Of a DNA stretch of 15,105 nucleotides, positions 6,404-14,368 are shown one piece after another. The stretch covers positions 1 through 15,105 of the forward strand of contig JAQURN010000015.1 of NCBI GenBank assembly GCA_028715585.1. The letters are read 5' to 3'. The stretch's first letter is position 1. Each line of letters opens with the position of its first letter. This DNA comes from Actinomycetota bacterium. GTDB taxonomy: Bacteria > Actinomycetota > Geothermincolia > Fen-727 > JAQURN01. The translations under genes were made by a program, and so were the position numbers. The notes under the pieces are model-generated. The model made no database searches. It had not been told where the DNA came from and saw nothing but the letters and a program-made list of their open reading frames with translations.

Positions 6404-9085
6404 TCAATTTATGTCAACGACCATGACGGTCACGTCGTCTTTTACTTCGCCGCCCGAGAAATTGAGTACATCTCCTATTAGAAAATCCACCAAGTCCGCC
6501 GCCGCGGCATTTCTATGGGAAGCAATGGCTCTTTCCAGCCTCTTGAGCCCGTAGAACTTCCCTTTCGTGTTTCTAGCATCGACCATGCCATCGGTGAAAA
6601 GCACAAGCCTGTCCCCCGAACTCAGTTTTCTCGAATTCACGTCCAGCTCAATGGAATCGAAGATGCCAAGTGGAAGCCTCTTCCCGGAAGAGAGCTTTTC
6701 GATTTCGCTCTTTCCCCTGGGGAGGTAAAAGGCTTCTTCGTGCCCAGCATTGGAATAGGCGAGCTCCAGGGTGGAAAGATTGAGAACACCGAAAAAGAGC
6801 GTCACGAAGTTTTCCTCACTATTGGAAAGGCGTAGGGACCGATTCACATGCTCCATAACTTCTATCACCGATTCATATTCTCGCGCCGCCACTCTAATGG
6901 CACTCATCGCCATAGTCGCGAAAAGAGCGGCAGGTACCCCGGAACCGGAAGCGTCGCCAATTACGATGTAAGCATTATTGTCATCCCACCAGTAGTCGAA
7001 CCAATCGCCGCCAACCCTTCTTGCCTGGCATTGGCGAGCGCATATGCTCACCTTCTCCATGAACATTTCTTCCTTAGGAAGCAGACTACCCTGAATATCA
7101 GAGGCAACCTGGAGCTCTTTCTGCATCAACGCGTATTTTTCTAATTCTTTCTGCTCGCTTATGTCGCGGTATATAGCCACTACGTTTTCGACCTCACCAT
7201 TGGCGTCATAGAGCGCGGCAAAGGTGCCACTCACTGGAATCCTCTGGCCTGAACGCGACACGAGCTCTTCTTCGCTAATAACCACTTTCTCCCCCGAAAG
7301 TGTCCTCCTTATGGCACAAGTTTCATCCGGACACTCATCGATATTGTCAGCTAATCCTCGTAAAACTTCGTGGCAACGTCTTCCAATCGTCTCTTTCCCT
7401 TCCCAGCCAATCAGGAATTCCGCCGCGGGGTTGGTGAGAACAATTCTCCTATCCTTGTCGATAACCACCACGGCATCGGGCGTAGCCTTTAGAACCGCTT
7501 CGCTCCTTTCCCTTTCCCTGTAAAGCTTTTCGTTTATCTCCGCGTTCCTGATGGCAACCTGCTGATCAATCAATCGCTTCTCCAGCCTTCTGTTGTAAAC
7601 CGCTACCGCCGCTTGCCTAGCTATCGAAAGGGCTAGACGGATGTCCTCATCCGTAAAAGGCTCTTCCCTCACTCGCCCCACACTCAGCAAACCCAACACT
7701 TCTCCCTCGAAAACCAGCGGGGCATTGAGAACCAAATTAGTTTCCTCTCCATAAAGAATCCGTGCTTCCAAGTCACCTCTCCAACTCCTTCTACTGGTTA
7801 TAACAAACTCTTTCTTCTCTAAAGCCCTTCCTATACTCACATCCACGTCATCCACCAAAATCAAGCGTCGGTCCAGAAACCATCTATCCATGCTACTTTG
7901 TCCATGGCCAGCAAGAAATGTGAGCGTTCGTTCAGCAGAGTCATAACCAAATATAGAGCAATGCGGAGCATTCAAAGCCTGCGCGGTTTTTCCAATAATG
8001 ATATTGAGGAGTTCTCTCAGGTCTTGTGTTTCGCTCACGGACTGAGCGATATCCGCAAGAGTAATTGCCTGCCTTCTTAGCTCTTGTTCCCTCTGGAACA
8101 ACTGCGCGTTCTTGATTGCTATTCCAGCTTGTGGCGCAAAGGCGGTAATGAGCGCGATATCACGCTCGCCATACATTTTCGGCGCAGTGTCATAGAGCTC
8201 AATAGTCCCAAGCAACTCTCCCCCGGCAGGGATGGGGATAGAAAGTGCCGACCTTATTTTTTTGCCCGTGGTGACCCTTGGCAGCTCAAACTTTAACAGT
8301 TCATCCCCCTGCGCGAATACATGCTCCCCCCTTTGCAACGCCACTCCCGAAAGACTTCGTTCCAACGGGAGACGCTCCCGATGAAGCCAGGTTCTGGAAA
8401 GTCCCTTCCCGGCAACGGCCTCCAGATTCTTTCCCGTGCTTTCCAAAAGCAAAATCGCTCCCATTCTCACCTGCATGAGGCTCGTTGCGACCTCCAATAT
8501 TTGGCGAAGTACACTTTCCAGCTCCACGTTGGAAACAATTATTCTCCCCAAGTCCGAAATAGCCTCGAGCTCGAGCAACTGCCTATCGGCAGTCTGTTGC
8601 TCCCGCGTTGTGTACGCTTTGTGAAGACGTTCCCTGAACCGTCTATTGAACTCGCCCCTCAGCTCCATGAGCTGTAGCCAAGCTCGGGGAGAATAATCTT
8701 TAGGAAGAAGTTCGCTCGACACAGCTCTCCATAGGTAGGGTTCAATTTTGTCATATATTGCCAGCACGTCCCCCACCTCCACTCCCACACCGCTCCAGTC
8801 ACTAGAAACCTCCGCGGATACGCTCCCTAAAGACTTCCCCAGTGAGCGTACCCCTTCGAAATACTCCCGATAAAGAGCGAGAAAGTTACCGATATTTTGC
8901 CTTATCCGATAGAGAACATTGGTAGGAAGTGAAGAATAAGCAGGATACGATTTCTCTATAAAGTCTTCGATATTACGTAGGAGCTCATCATTTTTCTCAC
9001 CGAGAACCCGGGATGTCTCCAGCCTCAGCTTCTCGAGTTCTTGATATGATTCACTTGGCCGGTTAGTCTCAGAATTGGCGTCCAT
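6404..9085 (-). CDS. GAF-GAF-PAS sensor with SpoIIE/RsbU-type PP2C phosphatase
   Basis: This is a cytoplasmic serine/threonine phosphatase of about 893 residues with no membrane segment. In order it shows a helical N-terminal region (about 30-160) resembling the RsbR/RsbU N-terminal type, a GAF domain (about 188-330), a second GAF (about 355-500), a PAS domain (about 530-645), and a SpoIIE-type PP2C domain (about 665-893). The phosphatase has the expected metal ligands in GGDWFDY, GDASGSG, LFTDGMVD and DDVTVMVVD, so it should be active. Family members dephosphorylate anti-anti-sigma factors in response to signals bound by their sensor domains. No partner-switch gene lies in this window. The PAS domain holds three cysteines (CHE, DECPDETC) that could matter for sensing. 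ATG at 9085 is preferred over the adjacent TTG because AGGA lies at better spacing. Confidence 0.93.
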   Translation of the reverse strand: MDANSETNRPSESYQELEKLRLETSRVLGEKNDELLRNIEDFIEKSYPAYSSLPTNVLYRIRQNIGNFLALYREYFEGVRSLGKSLGSVSAEVSSDWSGVGVEVGDVLAIYDKIEPYLWRAVSSELLPKDYSPRAWLQLMELRGEFNRRFRERLHKAYTTREQQTADRQLLELEAISDLGRIIVSNVELESVLRQILEVATSLMQVRMGAILLLESTGKNLEAVAGKGLSRTWLHRERLPLERSLSGVALQRGEHVFAQGDELLKFELPRVTTGKKIRSALSIPIPAGGELLGTIELYDTAPKMYGERDIALITAFAPQAGIAIKNAQLFQREQELRRQAITLADIAQSVSETQDLRELLNIIIGKTAQALNAPHCSIFGYDSAERTLTFLAGHGQSSMDRWFLDRRLILVDDVDVSIGRALEKKEFVITSRRSWRGDLEARILYGEETNLVLNAPLVFEGEVLGLLSVGRVREEPFTDEDIRLALSIARQAAVAVYNRRLEKRLIDQQVAIRNAEINEKLYRERERSEAVLKATPDAVVVIDKDRRIVLTNPAAEFLIGWEGKETIGRRCHEVLRGLADNIDECPDETCAIRRTLSGEKVVISEEELVSRSGQRIPVSGTFAALYDANGEVENVVAIYRDISEQKELEKYALMQKELQVASDIQGSLLPKEEMFMEKVSICARQCQARRVGGDWFDYWWDDNNAYIVIGDASGSGVPAALFATMAMSAIRVAAREYESVIEVMEHVNRSLRLSNSEENFVTLFFGVLNLSTLELAYSNAGHEEAFYLPRGKSEIEKLSSGKRLPLGIFDSIELDVNSRKLSSGDRLVLFTDGMVDARNTKGKFYGLKRLERAIASHRNAAAADLVDFLIGDVLNFSGGEVKDDVTVMVVDIN

Positions 9086-9265
9086 CAAGATAATCCTAGA
9101 AAATAGAAAACCGCCAACGGGATACCTGCGTGGGGCTTCTGCTGTTCATTATAAGCCATGACTTCGTCCTCTGCCCACAAGGCAGGCTTGCTCTCGCTTA
9201 AATCTCGCGATACCATCATGGGCAGGTTGAAAGAATTCTTAATCTTTAGACGAAAGGAGCTTTGC

Positions 9266-9673
9266 GTGGTCGCAAAAGTCTTTGAGATTCTGGGGACAAT
9301 TGTCATAGTTGTCTTCACTATCCTCGCTATCTTCCTTCTCCCTGCCCTGAGTAGATTTCTCAAAAACCTGAACCTCGGTCTCGGCCAAAGAGCTGGAAAT
9401 ATAAACGCGCTCCTGGGAAATTCAGCCAAGGAAGTAGAAGGCGCGGAGGACCAAGTCAAAGCGCTCAAAGGTGCAACCTCGTCAATAAGCTTGGCAATGA
9501 ACAAAGCGGTAAGTTTAGCCGACAAATCCCTGGCTTTCCTCGAATCAAACGCTTTTCAGAGAGGCTTTCCCCTGGTGGTTTGCCTTGGTATTTCCACGGC
9601 AATCCTCTGGCGAGGAGTCTTTTCTCGAAAAAAGAAAATCAAGGGTGATCGCTCCATTCCACCATCAAAGTAG
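9266..9673 (+). CDS. Small protein with two membrane segments, unknown function
   Basis: I do not recognise this 135-residue protein. It starts with a hydrophobic segment (about 5-25), followed by a soluble stretch rich in Ala, Ser, Lys and Leu (about 35-98) that could be helical or a coiled coil. A second hydrophobic segment follows (about 101-117), then a basic tail with RKKKIK. GTG at 9266 is chosen because AAAGGAG sits exactly six bases before it. Starts further upstream (ATG at 9158 or 9218) lack a ribosome binding site and would add a polar leader. The gene converges on rplQ with 16 bases between them and is divergent from the sensor phosphatase. A minus-strand frame over much of the same DNA is less likely to be real because it has no ribosome binding site and an odd composition. 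Confidence 0.6.
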   Translation: MVAKVFEILGTIVIVVFTILAIFLLPALSRFLKNLNLGLGQRAGNINALLGNSAKEVEGAEDQVKALKGATSSISLAMNKAVSLADKSLAFLESNAFQRGFPLVVCLGISTAILWRGVFSRKKKIKGDRSIPPSK

Positions 9674-9689
9674 CAAAGGAACAATCATC

Positions 9690-10040
9690 TCACGTAAGCT
9701 CGAGAGTCACCATTCTAGCTCCGTCGCCCTGGCGGACGCCGAGCTTTAAAATTCTCGAATAACCACCATCTCTATCGAGGTAGCGAGGAGCTACTTCTAC
9801 AAAGAGACGGTCAACTACCTCCCGGTCATCTATTATTTCGAGCACCATCCTTCGGGAATTGAGGTCCCCCCTTTTCGCGTAGGTAATCAGCCTTTCAACG
9901 ACAGGTTGGGCAAGCTTAGCGCGGCTCTGAGTGGTGGTAACCCTGCCATACATTATGACATCCCTGGCTAGGTTTGAGAGCATGGCTTTCTGGTGTTTCG
10001 CGCCTCCCCCCAGTCTCGGGCCCTTTTTTGGTTTAGGCAT
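9690..10040 (-). CDS. rplQ: 50S ribosomal protein L17
   Basis: This 116-residue large-subunit protein is recognisable from MPKPKKGPRLGG, the RVTTTQSRAK block and the C-terminal GYSRILKLGVRQGDGARMVTLEL. It is the last gene of the ribosomal cluster here. ATG at 10040 is chosen because L17 proteins of the GPRLGG type begin MPxPxKGPRLGG and an AGGTGG lies eight bases upstream. The GTG at 10052 would add four residues and use up that site. It follows rpoA by 18 bases. No obvious intrinsic terminator is visible past the stop, where the convergent membrane-protein gene begins within 16 bases. Confidence 0.97.
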   Translation of the reverse strand: MPKPKKGPRLGGGAKHQKAMLSNLARDVIMYGRVTTTQSRAKLAQPVVERLITYAKRGDLNSRRMVLEIIDDREVVDRLFVEVAPRYLDRDGGYSRILKLGVRQGDGARMVTLELT

Positions 10041-10058
10041 AGTCTTTTCCACCTGGTC

Positions 10059-10997
10059 CTATAGCGATTCCCTTAACGAAAGTCCTCTTTCCCCGAGCCT
10101 TTCTTTTATGAGCTCTACTGTTTTAGCTCCAAGGTTCCTAATTCCCAGAAGCTCTTCCTCGGTATGCTCCAGGAGTTCCGCGACTGTCTCGATTTTGGCT
10201 CTCTTCAAACAGTTGTAAGCTCTAACGCTCAAGTCGAGGTCTGTTATTTTCATAGTAAGGCCAGTCTGTGGTTGTGGTGCTGGCTCCTCAAATATTTCCT
10301 CCTCCCTCCCACGTGCGGCAACATCAGCAAGCAGGCCCACGTGCTCCATCAATATCGCAGCCCCTATACTAACCGCCTCGTCTGGCTTTATGCTTCCGTC
10401 CGTCTTTACCTTCAAAGCAAGTTTGTCGAAATCAGTTCTCTGCCCCACGCGAGTGCTTTCCACCTGGAAAGACACATTCTTGACAGGCGAAAAGGTTGCA
10501 TCCAGCGGTATCACACCTATAGGCATATCCCCTCTCTCACTTTCCTCCGCGGAAACATAACCTCGTCCCCCCTCCACGACCATCTCCAGCTCGAGTTGCT
10601 TACCTTTCTTCGTAATCGTTGCGATATGTTGGTCGGGATTGATTATCTCCACAGTCGAGGGCACTTCGATATCCGATGCCTTCACTTCACCAGGCTTTGT
10701 TGCCTTCAGCTTCATGTGAACAGGTTCGTCATCCGCGACTTTGAGAACGATGGATTTTATATTCAAAAGAATCTCGATGGTGTCCTCTTTGACCCCTTCA
10801 ATAGCGGAATATTCATGCTGGACGCCAGCAATCTTCACAGACGTCACCGCGGCTCCGGGAATCGAAGAAAGAAGAATTCTCCGTATAGAATTCCCAAGCG
10901 TGTGGCCAAACCCTCTTTCGAGAGGCTCGATTTCGAATATCTCTTCCGTCTCGCTTACATCGATTACCTTTATCTGCGGCTTTTGAATCCCCAGCAA
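10059..10997 (-). CDS. rpoA: DNA-directed RNA polymerase alpha subunit
   Basis: This 312-residue subunit assembles the core polymerase as a dimer and contacts upstream promoter DNA and activators. The N-terminal assembly domain (about 1-225) shows FEIEPLERGFGHTLGNSIRR and LLSSIPGAAVTSVKI. After an acidic/Pro-rich linker (EEEIFEEPAPQPQ) the C-terminal domain (about 245-312) shows LDLSVRAYNCLKRAKI and the helix-hairpin-helix-like LLGIRNLGAKTVELIKERL. The start is TTG at 10997, seven bases after GGAGG. It gives MLGIQKPQ, matching the short N terminus usual in the family, whereas the frame itself opens ten codons earlier. It lies 30 bases after rpsD and 18 before rplQ, in the usual alpha-operon order. 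Confidence 0.97.
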   Translation of the reverse strand: MLGIQKPQIKVIDVSETEEIFEIEPLERGFGHTLGNSIRRILLSSIPGAAVTSVKIAGVQHEYSAIEGVKEDTIEILLNIKSIVLKVADDEPVHMKLKATKPGEVKASDIEVPSTVEIINPDQHIATITKKGKQLELEMVVEGGRGYVSAEESERGDMPIGVIPLDATFSPVKNVSFQVESTRVGQRTDFDKLALKVKTDGSIKPDEAVSIGAAILMEHVGLLADVAARGREEEIFEEPAPQPQTGLTMKITDLDLSVRAYNCLKRAKIETVAELLEHTEEELLGIRNLGAKTVELIKERLGERGLSLRESL

Positions 10998-11027
10998 GTG
11001 AAAACCTCCATTCAATAATTGATACAA

Positions 11028-11651
11028 TCAACGAGAATAAAGCTCAACAATGAGCTCGTCCTTTATGGGAACATCGACGCTCTCACCAGTTGGCTCCTCG
11101 ACAACGAGTGCTTCGAGTTTCTTCCTGTCCACGCTCAGCCAGGGTACAGTTTCTCTCTGGAAAGCCTGGAGTGCCTCCTTAACCATATCAAGTTCTTTGC
11201 TTCTCTCGGCAACCGCCACGCGGTAGCCACTACGTACTTGGAAAGAGGGCTTGTTGACCCTTCGACCATCTACGGTAACATGGCCATGGGATACTAACTG
11301 CCTCGCCTGACGCCTGGATACGGCAAAGCCAGCTCTATATACAACATTATCCAACCTGCTCTCCAGAATCCTCAGGAGATTCTGGCCAGTGTGCCCTTTC
11401 TCCCGCAAAGCTTGTTCATAGTAGCGGTGAAATTGCTCTTCTCTAACCCCGTACAGACGACGAGCTTTCTGTTTTTCCCTTATTTGGAGAAGATAGTCGG
11501 TCTCTTTCCTCCTCATCCGCCCGTGTTCACCTGGAGGGGTTGGCCTTCTCTCCAGGGCACAACGGTCGGTTACGCACCTATCCCCTTTCAAGAAAAGTTT
11601 GGTTCCCTCTCTTCTGCAGAGCTTGCATACAGCCCCGATATCTCTTCCCAT
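11028..11651 (-). CDS. rpsD: 30S ribosomal protein S4, zinc-binding form
   Basis: This 207-residue small-subunit protein binds 16S rRNA early in assembly and contributes to decoding fidelity. The N terminus has a full zinc ribbon, C9-x2-C12-x13-C26-x4-C31, which is the cysteine-bearing form of S4. The S4 RNA-binding domain is seen as RLDNVVYRAGFAVSRRQARQ followed by LVSHGHVTVDGRRVNKPS. ATG at 11651 follows AAGGAAGG. Placement between rpsK and rpoA is common in Gram-positive bacteria. Many well-known Bacillus and Streptomyces copies lack these cysteines, so the zinc form is a small taxonomic clue. Confidence 0.98.
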   Translation of the reverse strand: MGRDIGAVCKLCRREGTKLFLKGDRCVTDRCALERRPTPPGEHGRMRRKETDYLLQIREKQKARRLYGVREEQFHRYYEQALREKGHTGQNLLRILESRLDNVVYRAGFAVSRRQARQLVSHGHVTVDGRRVNKPSFQVRSGYRVAVAERSKELDMVKEALQAFQRETVPWLSVDRKKLEALVVEEPTGESVDVPIKDELIVELYSR

Positions 11652-11664
11652 CTACCTTCCTTCC

Positions 11665-12063
11665 TTAAACTCTTCTCTTCTTTTTTGGCCTACATCCATT
11701 GTGGGGCACTGGGGTCACATCCTTAATGGAAGAAACCTCCAAACCATTAGCCTGGAGCGTCCTTATCGCGGTTTCCCTCCCCGACCCCGGACCTTTCACC
11801 AATACGTCCACGTTTCTCATACCAAACTGCTGTGCCTTCTTCGCTGCCGCCTCAGCCGCAAGCTGTGCCGCGAAAGGCGTACTTTTTCTGGACCCCTTGA
11901 AGCCAGTGCTTCCCGCGCTTGTCCAGGTAAGAACATTACCTTCCGGGTCAGTGATGGTTATTATCGTATTGTTGAAGGTAGCGCTTATGTGGACAATTCC
12001 TCGCTGGACTGTCCTTTTTATCTTTTTCTTTGCTTTTCCCTTTCCCTTTCTCGGAGCTGGCAT
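11665..12063 (-). CDS. rpsK: 30S ribosomal protein S11
   Basis: This 132-residue platform protein of the small subunit is recognised from RGIVHISATFNNTIITITD, the GSTGFKGSRKSTPFAAQLAA block and the C-terminal DVTPVPHNGCRPKKKRRV. The N terminus is a long lysine-rich tail (RKGKGKAKKKIKR). ATG at 12063 is preceded by GGGGAGG with suitable spacing. It lies 13 bases upstream of rpsD and 36 bases after rpsM, in standard cluster order. Confidence 0.98.
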   Translation of the reverse strand: MPAPRKGKGKAKKKIKRTVQRGIVHISATFNNTIITITDPEGNVLTWTSAGSTGFKGSRKSTPFAAQLAAEAAAKKAQQFGMRNVDVLVKGPGSGRETAIRTLQANGLEVSSIKDVTPVPHNGCRPKKKRRV

Positions 12064-12099
12064 ACACTTTCCTCCCCAGAAATCTTACTCTCCGTTATT

Positions 12100-12480
12100 T
12101 CAAGCAGTCCTCTTCTTTTTCTTTATTCCTACCTGAGGCCTGGGCCCCTTCTTGGTTCTTGCGTTGGTGTGAGTTCTCTGCCCCCTAACGGGCAATCCTC
12201 TACGATGCCTCAAGCCCCTGTAGCAGCCAATTTCCATGAGGCGCTTGATGTCTTGAGAGCGCTCTCGGCGAAGATCGCCTTCTATTTTGAAATTTTGGTC
12301 GATGAACTCCCTCAGCTTGATTATCTCTTCGTCGGTCAAATCTCCTACTCTGGTGGTGGGATCGACTCCTGTCTCCACACAGGTTTTCAACGCACTAGAC
12401 TTGCCAATACCGTGGATGTAAGTCAAGGCAATGACCACATGTTTATCTCTGGGCAAATCAACGCCGGCTATTCTTGCCAA
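12100..12480 (-). CDS. rpsM: 30S ribosomal protein S13
   Basis: This 126-residue protein of the small-subunit head contacts the P-site tRNA through its tail and forms bridges to the large subunit. Recognised from MARIAGVDLPRDKHVVIALT, YIHGIGKSSA, and the basic GCYRGLRHRRGLPVRGQRT and HTNARTKKGPRP region. The start is TTG at 12480, backed by AAGGAGGAG upstream, and the resulting MARIAGVDLP is the normal N terminus. It lies 12 bases after rpmJ. Confidence 0.98.
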   Translation of the reverse strand: MARIAGVDLPRDKHVVIALTYIHGIGKSSALKTCVETGVDPTTRVGDLTDEEIIKLREFIDQNFKIEGDLRRERSQDIKRLMEIGCYRGLRHRRGLPVRGQRTHTNARTKKGPRPQVGIKKKKRTA

Positions 12481-12492
12481 ACTTGCTCCTCC

Positions 12493-12609
12493 TTATTTAC
12501 CTTGTCTTTGTTTGTGACGCGGGTTGGTACAGATAACCATAACTTTCCCATCCCTACGAATCACCTTGCATTTGTCGCACATTTTTTTTACCGACGATCT
12601 TACCTTCAT
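12493..12609 (-). CDS. rpmJ: 50S ribosomal protein L36
   Basis: This 38-residue protein reads MKVRSSVKKMCDKCKVIRRD followed by GKVMVICTNPRHKQRQGK. It carries the zinc-binding pattern C11-x2-C14-x12-C27-x4-H32 of the zinc form of L36. ATG at 12609 has only a weak GGTGAAGAG upstream, so it may depend on translation of infA 15 bases before it. It sits in its standard place between infA and rpsM. Confidence 0.97.
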   Translation of the reverse strand: MKVRSSVKKMCDKCKVIRRDGKVMVICTNPRHKQRQGK

Positions 12610-12624
12610 CTCTTCACCATCAGC

Positions 12625-12846
12625 TCATTTATGCCTGTAAGTTACCCTTCCCCTAGAGAGGTCATAAGGAGAAAGTTCCAAAGTCACCTTGTCGCCAGGA
12701 AGAATTTTGATATAGTGCATCCTCATCTTCCCTGAAATATGCGCAAGGACCATGTGGCCATTTTCCAACTCCACCTTAAACATAGCATTCGGCAAGGTCT
12801 CTACGACCGTGCCCTCTACCTCTATAGCATCTTCCTTGGAGCCCAA
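12625..12846 (-). CDS. infA: Translation initiation factor IF-1
   Basis: This 73-residue single-OB-fold protein binds the A site of the small subunit during initiation. Recognised from KEDAIEVEGTVVETLPNAMF, VELENGHMVLAHISGKMRMH and the ending GDKVTLELSPYDLSRGRVTY, of normal family length. The start is TTG at 12846, seven bases after a GGGAG. No ATG is available near the conserved N terminus. It is separated from map by 71 bases, which hold no further gene that I can see. Confidence 0.97.
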   Translation of the reverse strand: MGSKEDAIEVEGTVVETLPNAMFKVELENGHMVLAHISGKMRMHYIKILPGDKVTLELSPYDLSRGRVTYRHK

Positions 12847-12917
12847 AATTTCACTCCCACCTCTTTCAAAAGCAAATGCAAATACTACCTCAGCCTGATT
12901 GCTTTTTCCACGGTTAT

Positions 12918-13700
12918 TTATATTTTCTCACTGCGCAACGTAAGGACTTCCGGAGCGCCTTCCGTCACCGCGACCGTGTGCTCGAAATGGGCAGATAGTG
13001 AACCGTCACTTGTTCGGACTACCCACTCATTAGGCGAGCTCACAACCTCATATCCACCAGCATTCACCATTGGCTCTATGGCAAACACCATTCCCGCCTT
13101 CAAAATCGGACCCTTTCCTGGTTTTCCAAAATTAGGGATGGGTGGATCCTCATGCATCTCACGCCCGATACCATGCCCAACAAACTTCCTGACCACGGAA
13201 AACCCCTCGGATTCGCAAGTAGCTTGCACCGCATGAGAAATATCGGAAAGGTGGTTGCCGGGAACGCACTTTTCGATACCAGCCTTAAGCGCCCTCCTAG
13301 TAACATCCACAAGTGCCACCTCCAGCTCGTCTCGAGGGCTTCCCACTATGATGGAAATCGCCGCATCCCCGAAATAGCCATCCAGCTTGGCCCCGGTATC
13401 TATGCTGAGTAAATCCCCTTCCAAAAGCGGACGGTTACTCGGTATGCCATGTACGACTTCATCGTTTATTGAAACGCAAAGAGTGGCAGGAAAAGGGCCC
13501 GCATTGGTAAAAGACGGCTTGTATCCCTTGAAAGCGGGAACACCTCCACGCTCGCGAATGAAAGCCTCCGCAAAATGGTCGAGCTCGAGCGTCGTCAAGC
13601 CGACTTTCACCATTTGAGCTACTGATTCCAGCACCTCCGCCACAAGTCTCCCCGCTTTTTTCATTTTATCGATTTCGTCACGTGATTTGAGCACAATCAT
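12918..13700 (-). CDS. map: Methionine aminopeptidase, type I
   Basis: This 260-residue enzyme removes the initiator methionine from nascent proteins. All five metal ligands of the pita-bread fold are present: D101 and D112 in SIDTGAKLDGYFGDAA, H176 in VGHGIGREMHEDP, E209 in VFAIEPMVN and E240 in HFEHTVAVTE. H84 in NDEVVHGIP is the usual substrate-side histidine. ATG at 13700 overlaps the adk stop by four bases (ATGA), which implies translational coupling. The frame opens 14 codons earlier, inside adk, but that extension is not conserved-looking. The adk-map-infA order is typical of Gram-positive ribosomal clusters. Confidence 0.97.
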   Translation of the reverse strand: MIVLKSRDEIDKMKKAGRLVAEVLESVAQMVKVGLTTLELDHFAEAFIRERGGVPAFKGYKPSFTNAGPFPATLCVSINDEVVHGIPSNRPLLEGDLLSIDTGAKLDGYFGDAAISIIVGSPRDELEVALVDVTRRALKAGIEKCVPGNHLSDISHAVQATCESEGFSVVRKFVGHGIGREMHEDPPIPNFGKPGKGPILKAGMVFAIEPMVNAGGYEVVSSPNEWVVRTSDGSLSAHFEHTVAVTEGAPEVLTLRSEKI

Positions 13701-14362
13701 CCACCAGCCCCCTCGAGTGGAAGGGAATCGATAATCCCGCAAATCCTCTTGAAAACCTCTTCAGGACCTCCTGTGCCATCCACCTCGTGAAGGATTTTCT
13801 TTTCCTTGTAATAATCAATCAGCGGAGCAGTTTCACTCGAATAAACTTCAAGCCTAGCTCTCACTGTCCCGGGGTTGTCATCGTCCCTAGAAAAAAGCTT
13901 TCCCCCACACTCGCAGACGCCATCCCGGTTGGGCGGACTCGTAACCAGGTGATAGTTTCTCCCGCACTTCGGGCAAACCAGGCGACCGGAAACCCTCTGA
14001 ACTAAAACGTCATCTTCTACGCGAATATTTATCACAGCGTCGAGCTTTTCCCCCCTTGCTTCCAGATAATCATCTAGAGATTGTGATTGGGCTAGATTGC
14101 GAGGAAATCCATCAAGGATAAATCCATTCTTGCAATCATCCTCCTCTAATCTCGATTTGATGATGCCCTCAACAAGGCTGTCTGGAACTAGTTCACCTTT
14201 ATCCATATATGACTTAGCTTCCACTCCCAGCTTAGTTCCCTTCGAAACGGCTTCTCTCAAGATATCACCGGTTGCAATCCAGGGAATCCCATATTTCTCC
14301 ACAAGTTTCTTCCCCTGTGTACCTTTCCCCGCGCCAGGAGGCCCGAGGAGCATTATTCTCAT
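13697..14362 (-). CDS. adk: Adenylate kinase, long form with LID zinc-type cysteines
   Basis: This 221-residue enzyme interconverts ATP plus AMP with two ADP. It shows the P-loop GPPGAGKGT (7-15), the AMP-binding ATGDILREA (30-38), DGFPRN (84-89), and the LID from RLVCPKCG (127-134) to FSRDDDNPGTVRARL. The LID cysteines are C130, C133, C150 and C152. The second pair is spaced C-x1-C rather than the usual C-x2-C, so one residue seems to be missing. Metal binding may therefore be altered, perhaps with help from nearby D160-D162. ATG at 14362 follows AAGAGG. The start lies six bases beyond the secY stop, and the gene overlaps map at its 3' end. Confidence 0.98.
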   Translation of the reverse strand: MRIMLLGPPGAGKGTQGKKLVEKYGIPWIATGDILREAVSKGTKLGVEAKSYMDKGELVPDSLVEGIIKSRLEEDDCKNGFILDGFPRNLAQSQSLDDYLEARGEKLDAVINIRVEDDVLVQRVSGRLVCPKCGRNYHLVTSPPNRDGVCECGGKLFSRDDDNPGTVRARLEVYSSETAPLIDYYKEKKILHEVDGTGGPEEVFKRICGIIDSLPLEGAGG

Positions 14363-14368
14363 TTCCTC

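Noticed and set aside
9085..9525. Minus-strand open frame of 146 codons beside the phosphatase gene
   Set aside because: It lacks a ribosome binding site, looks compositionally odd, and overlaps the better-supported plus-strand gene starting at 9266.
10164..12735. Long plus-strand open frames (10164-11018 and 11599-12735)
   Set aside because: They lie opposite rpoA and opposite rpsD, rpsK, rpsM, rpmJ and infA, all unmistakable, and are shadows of those genes.
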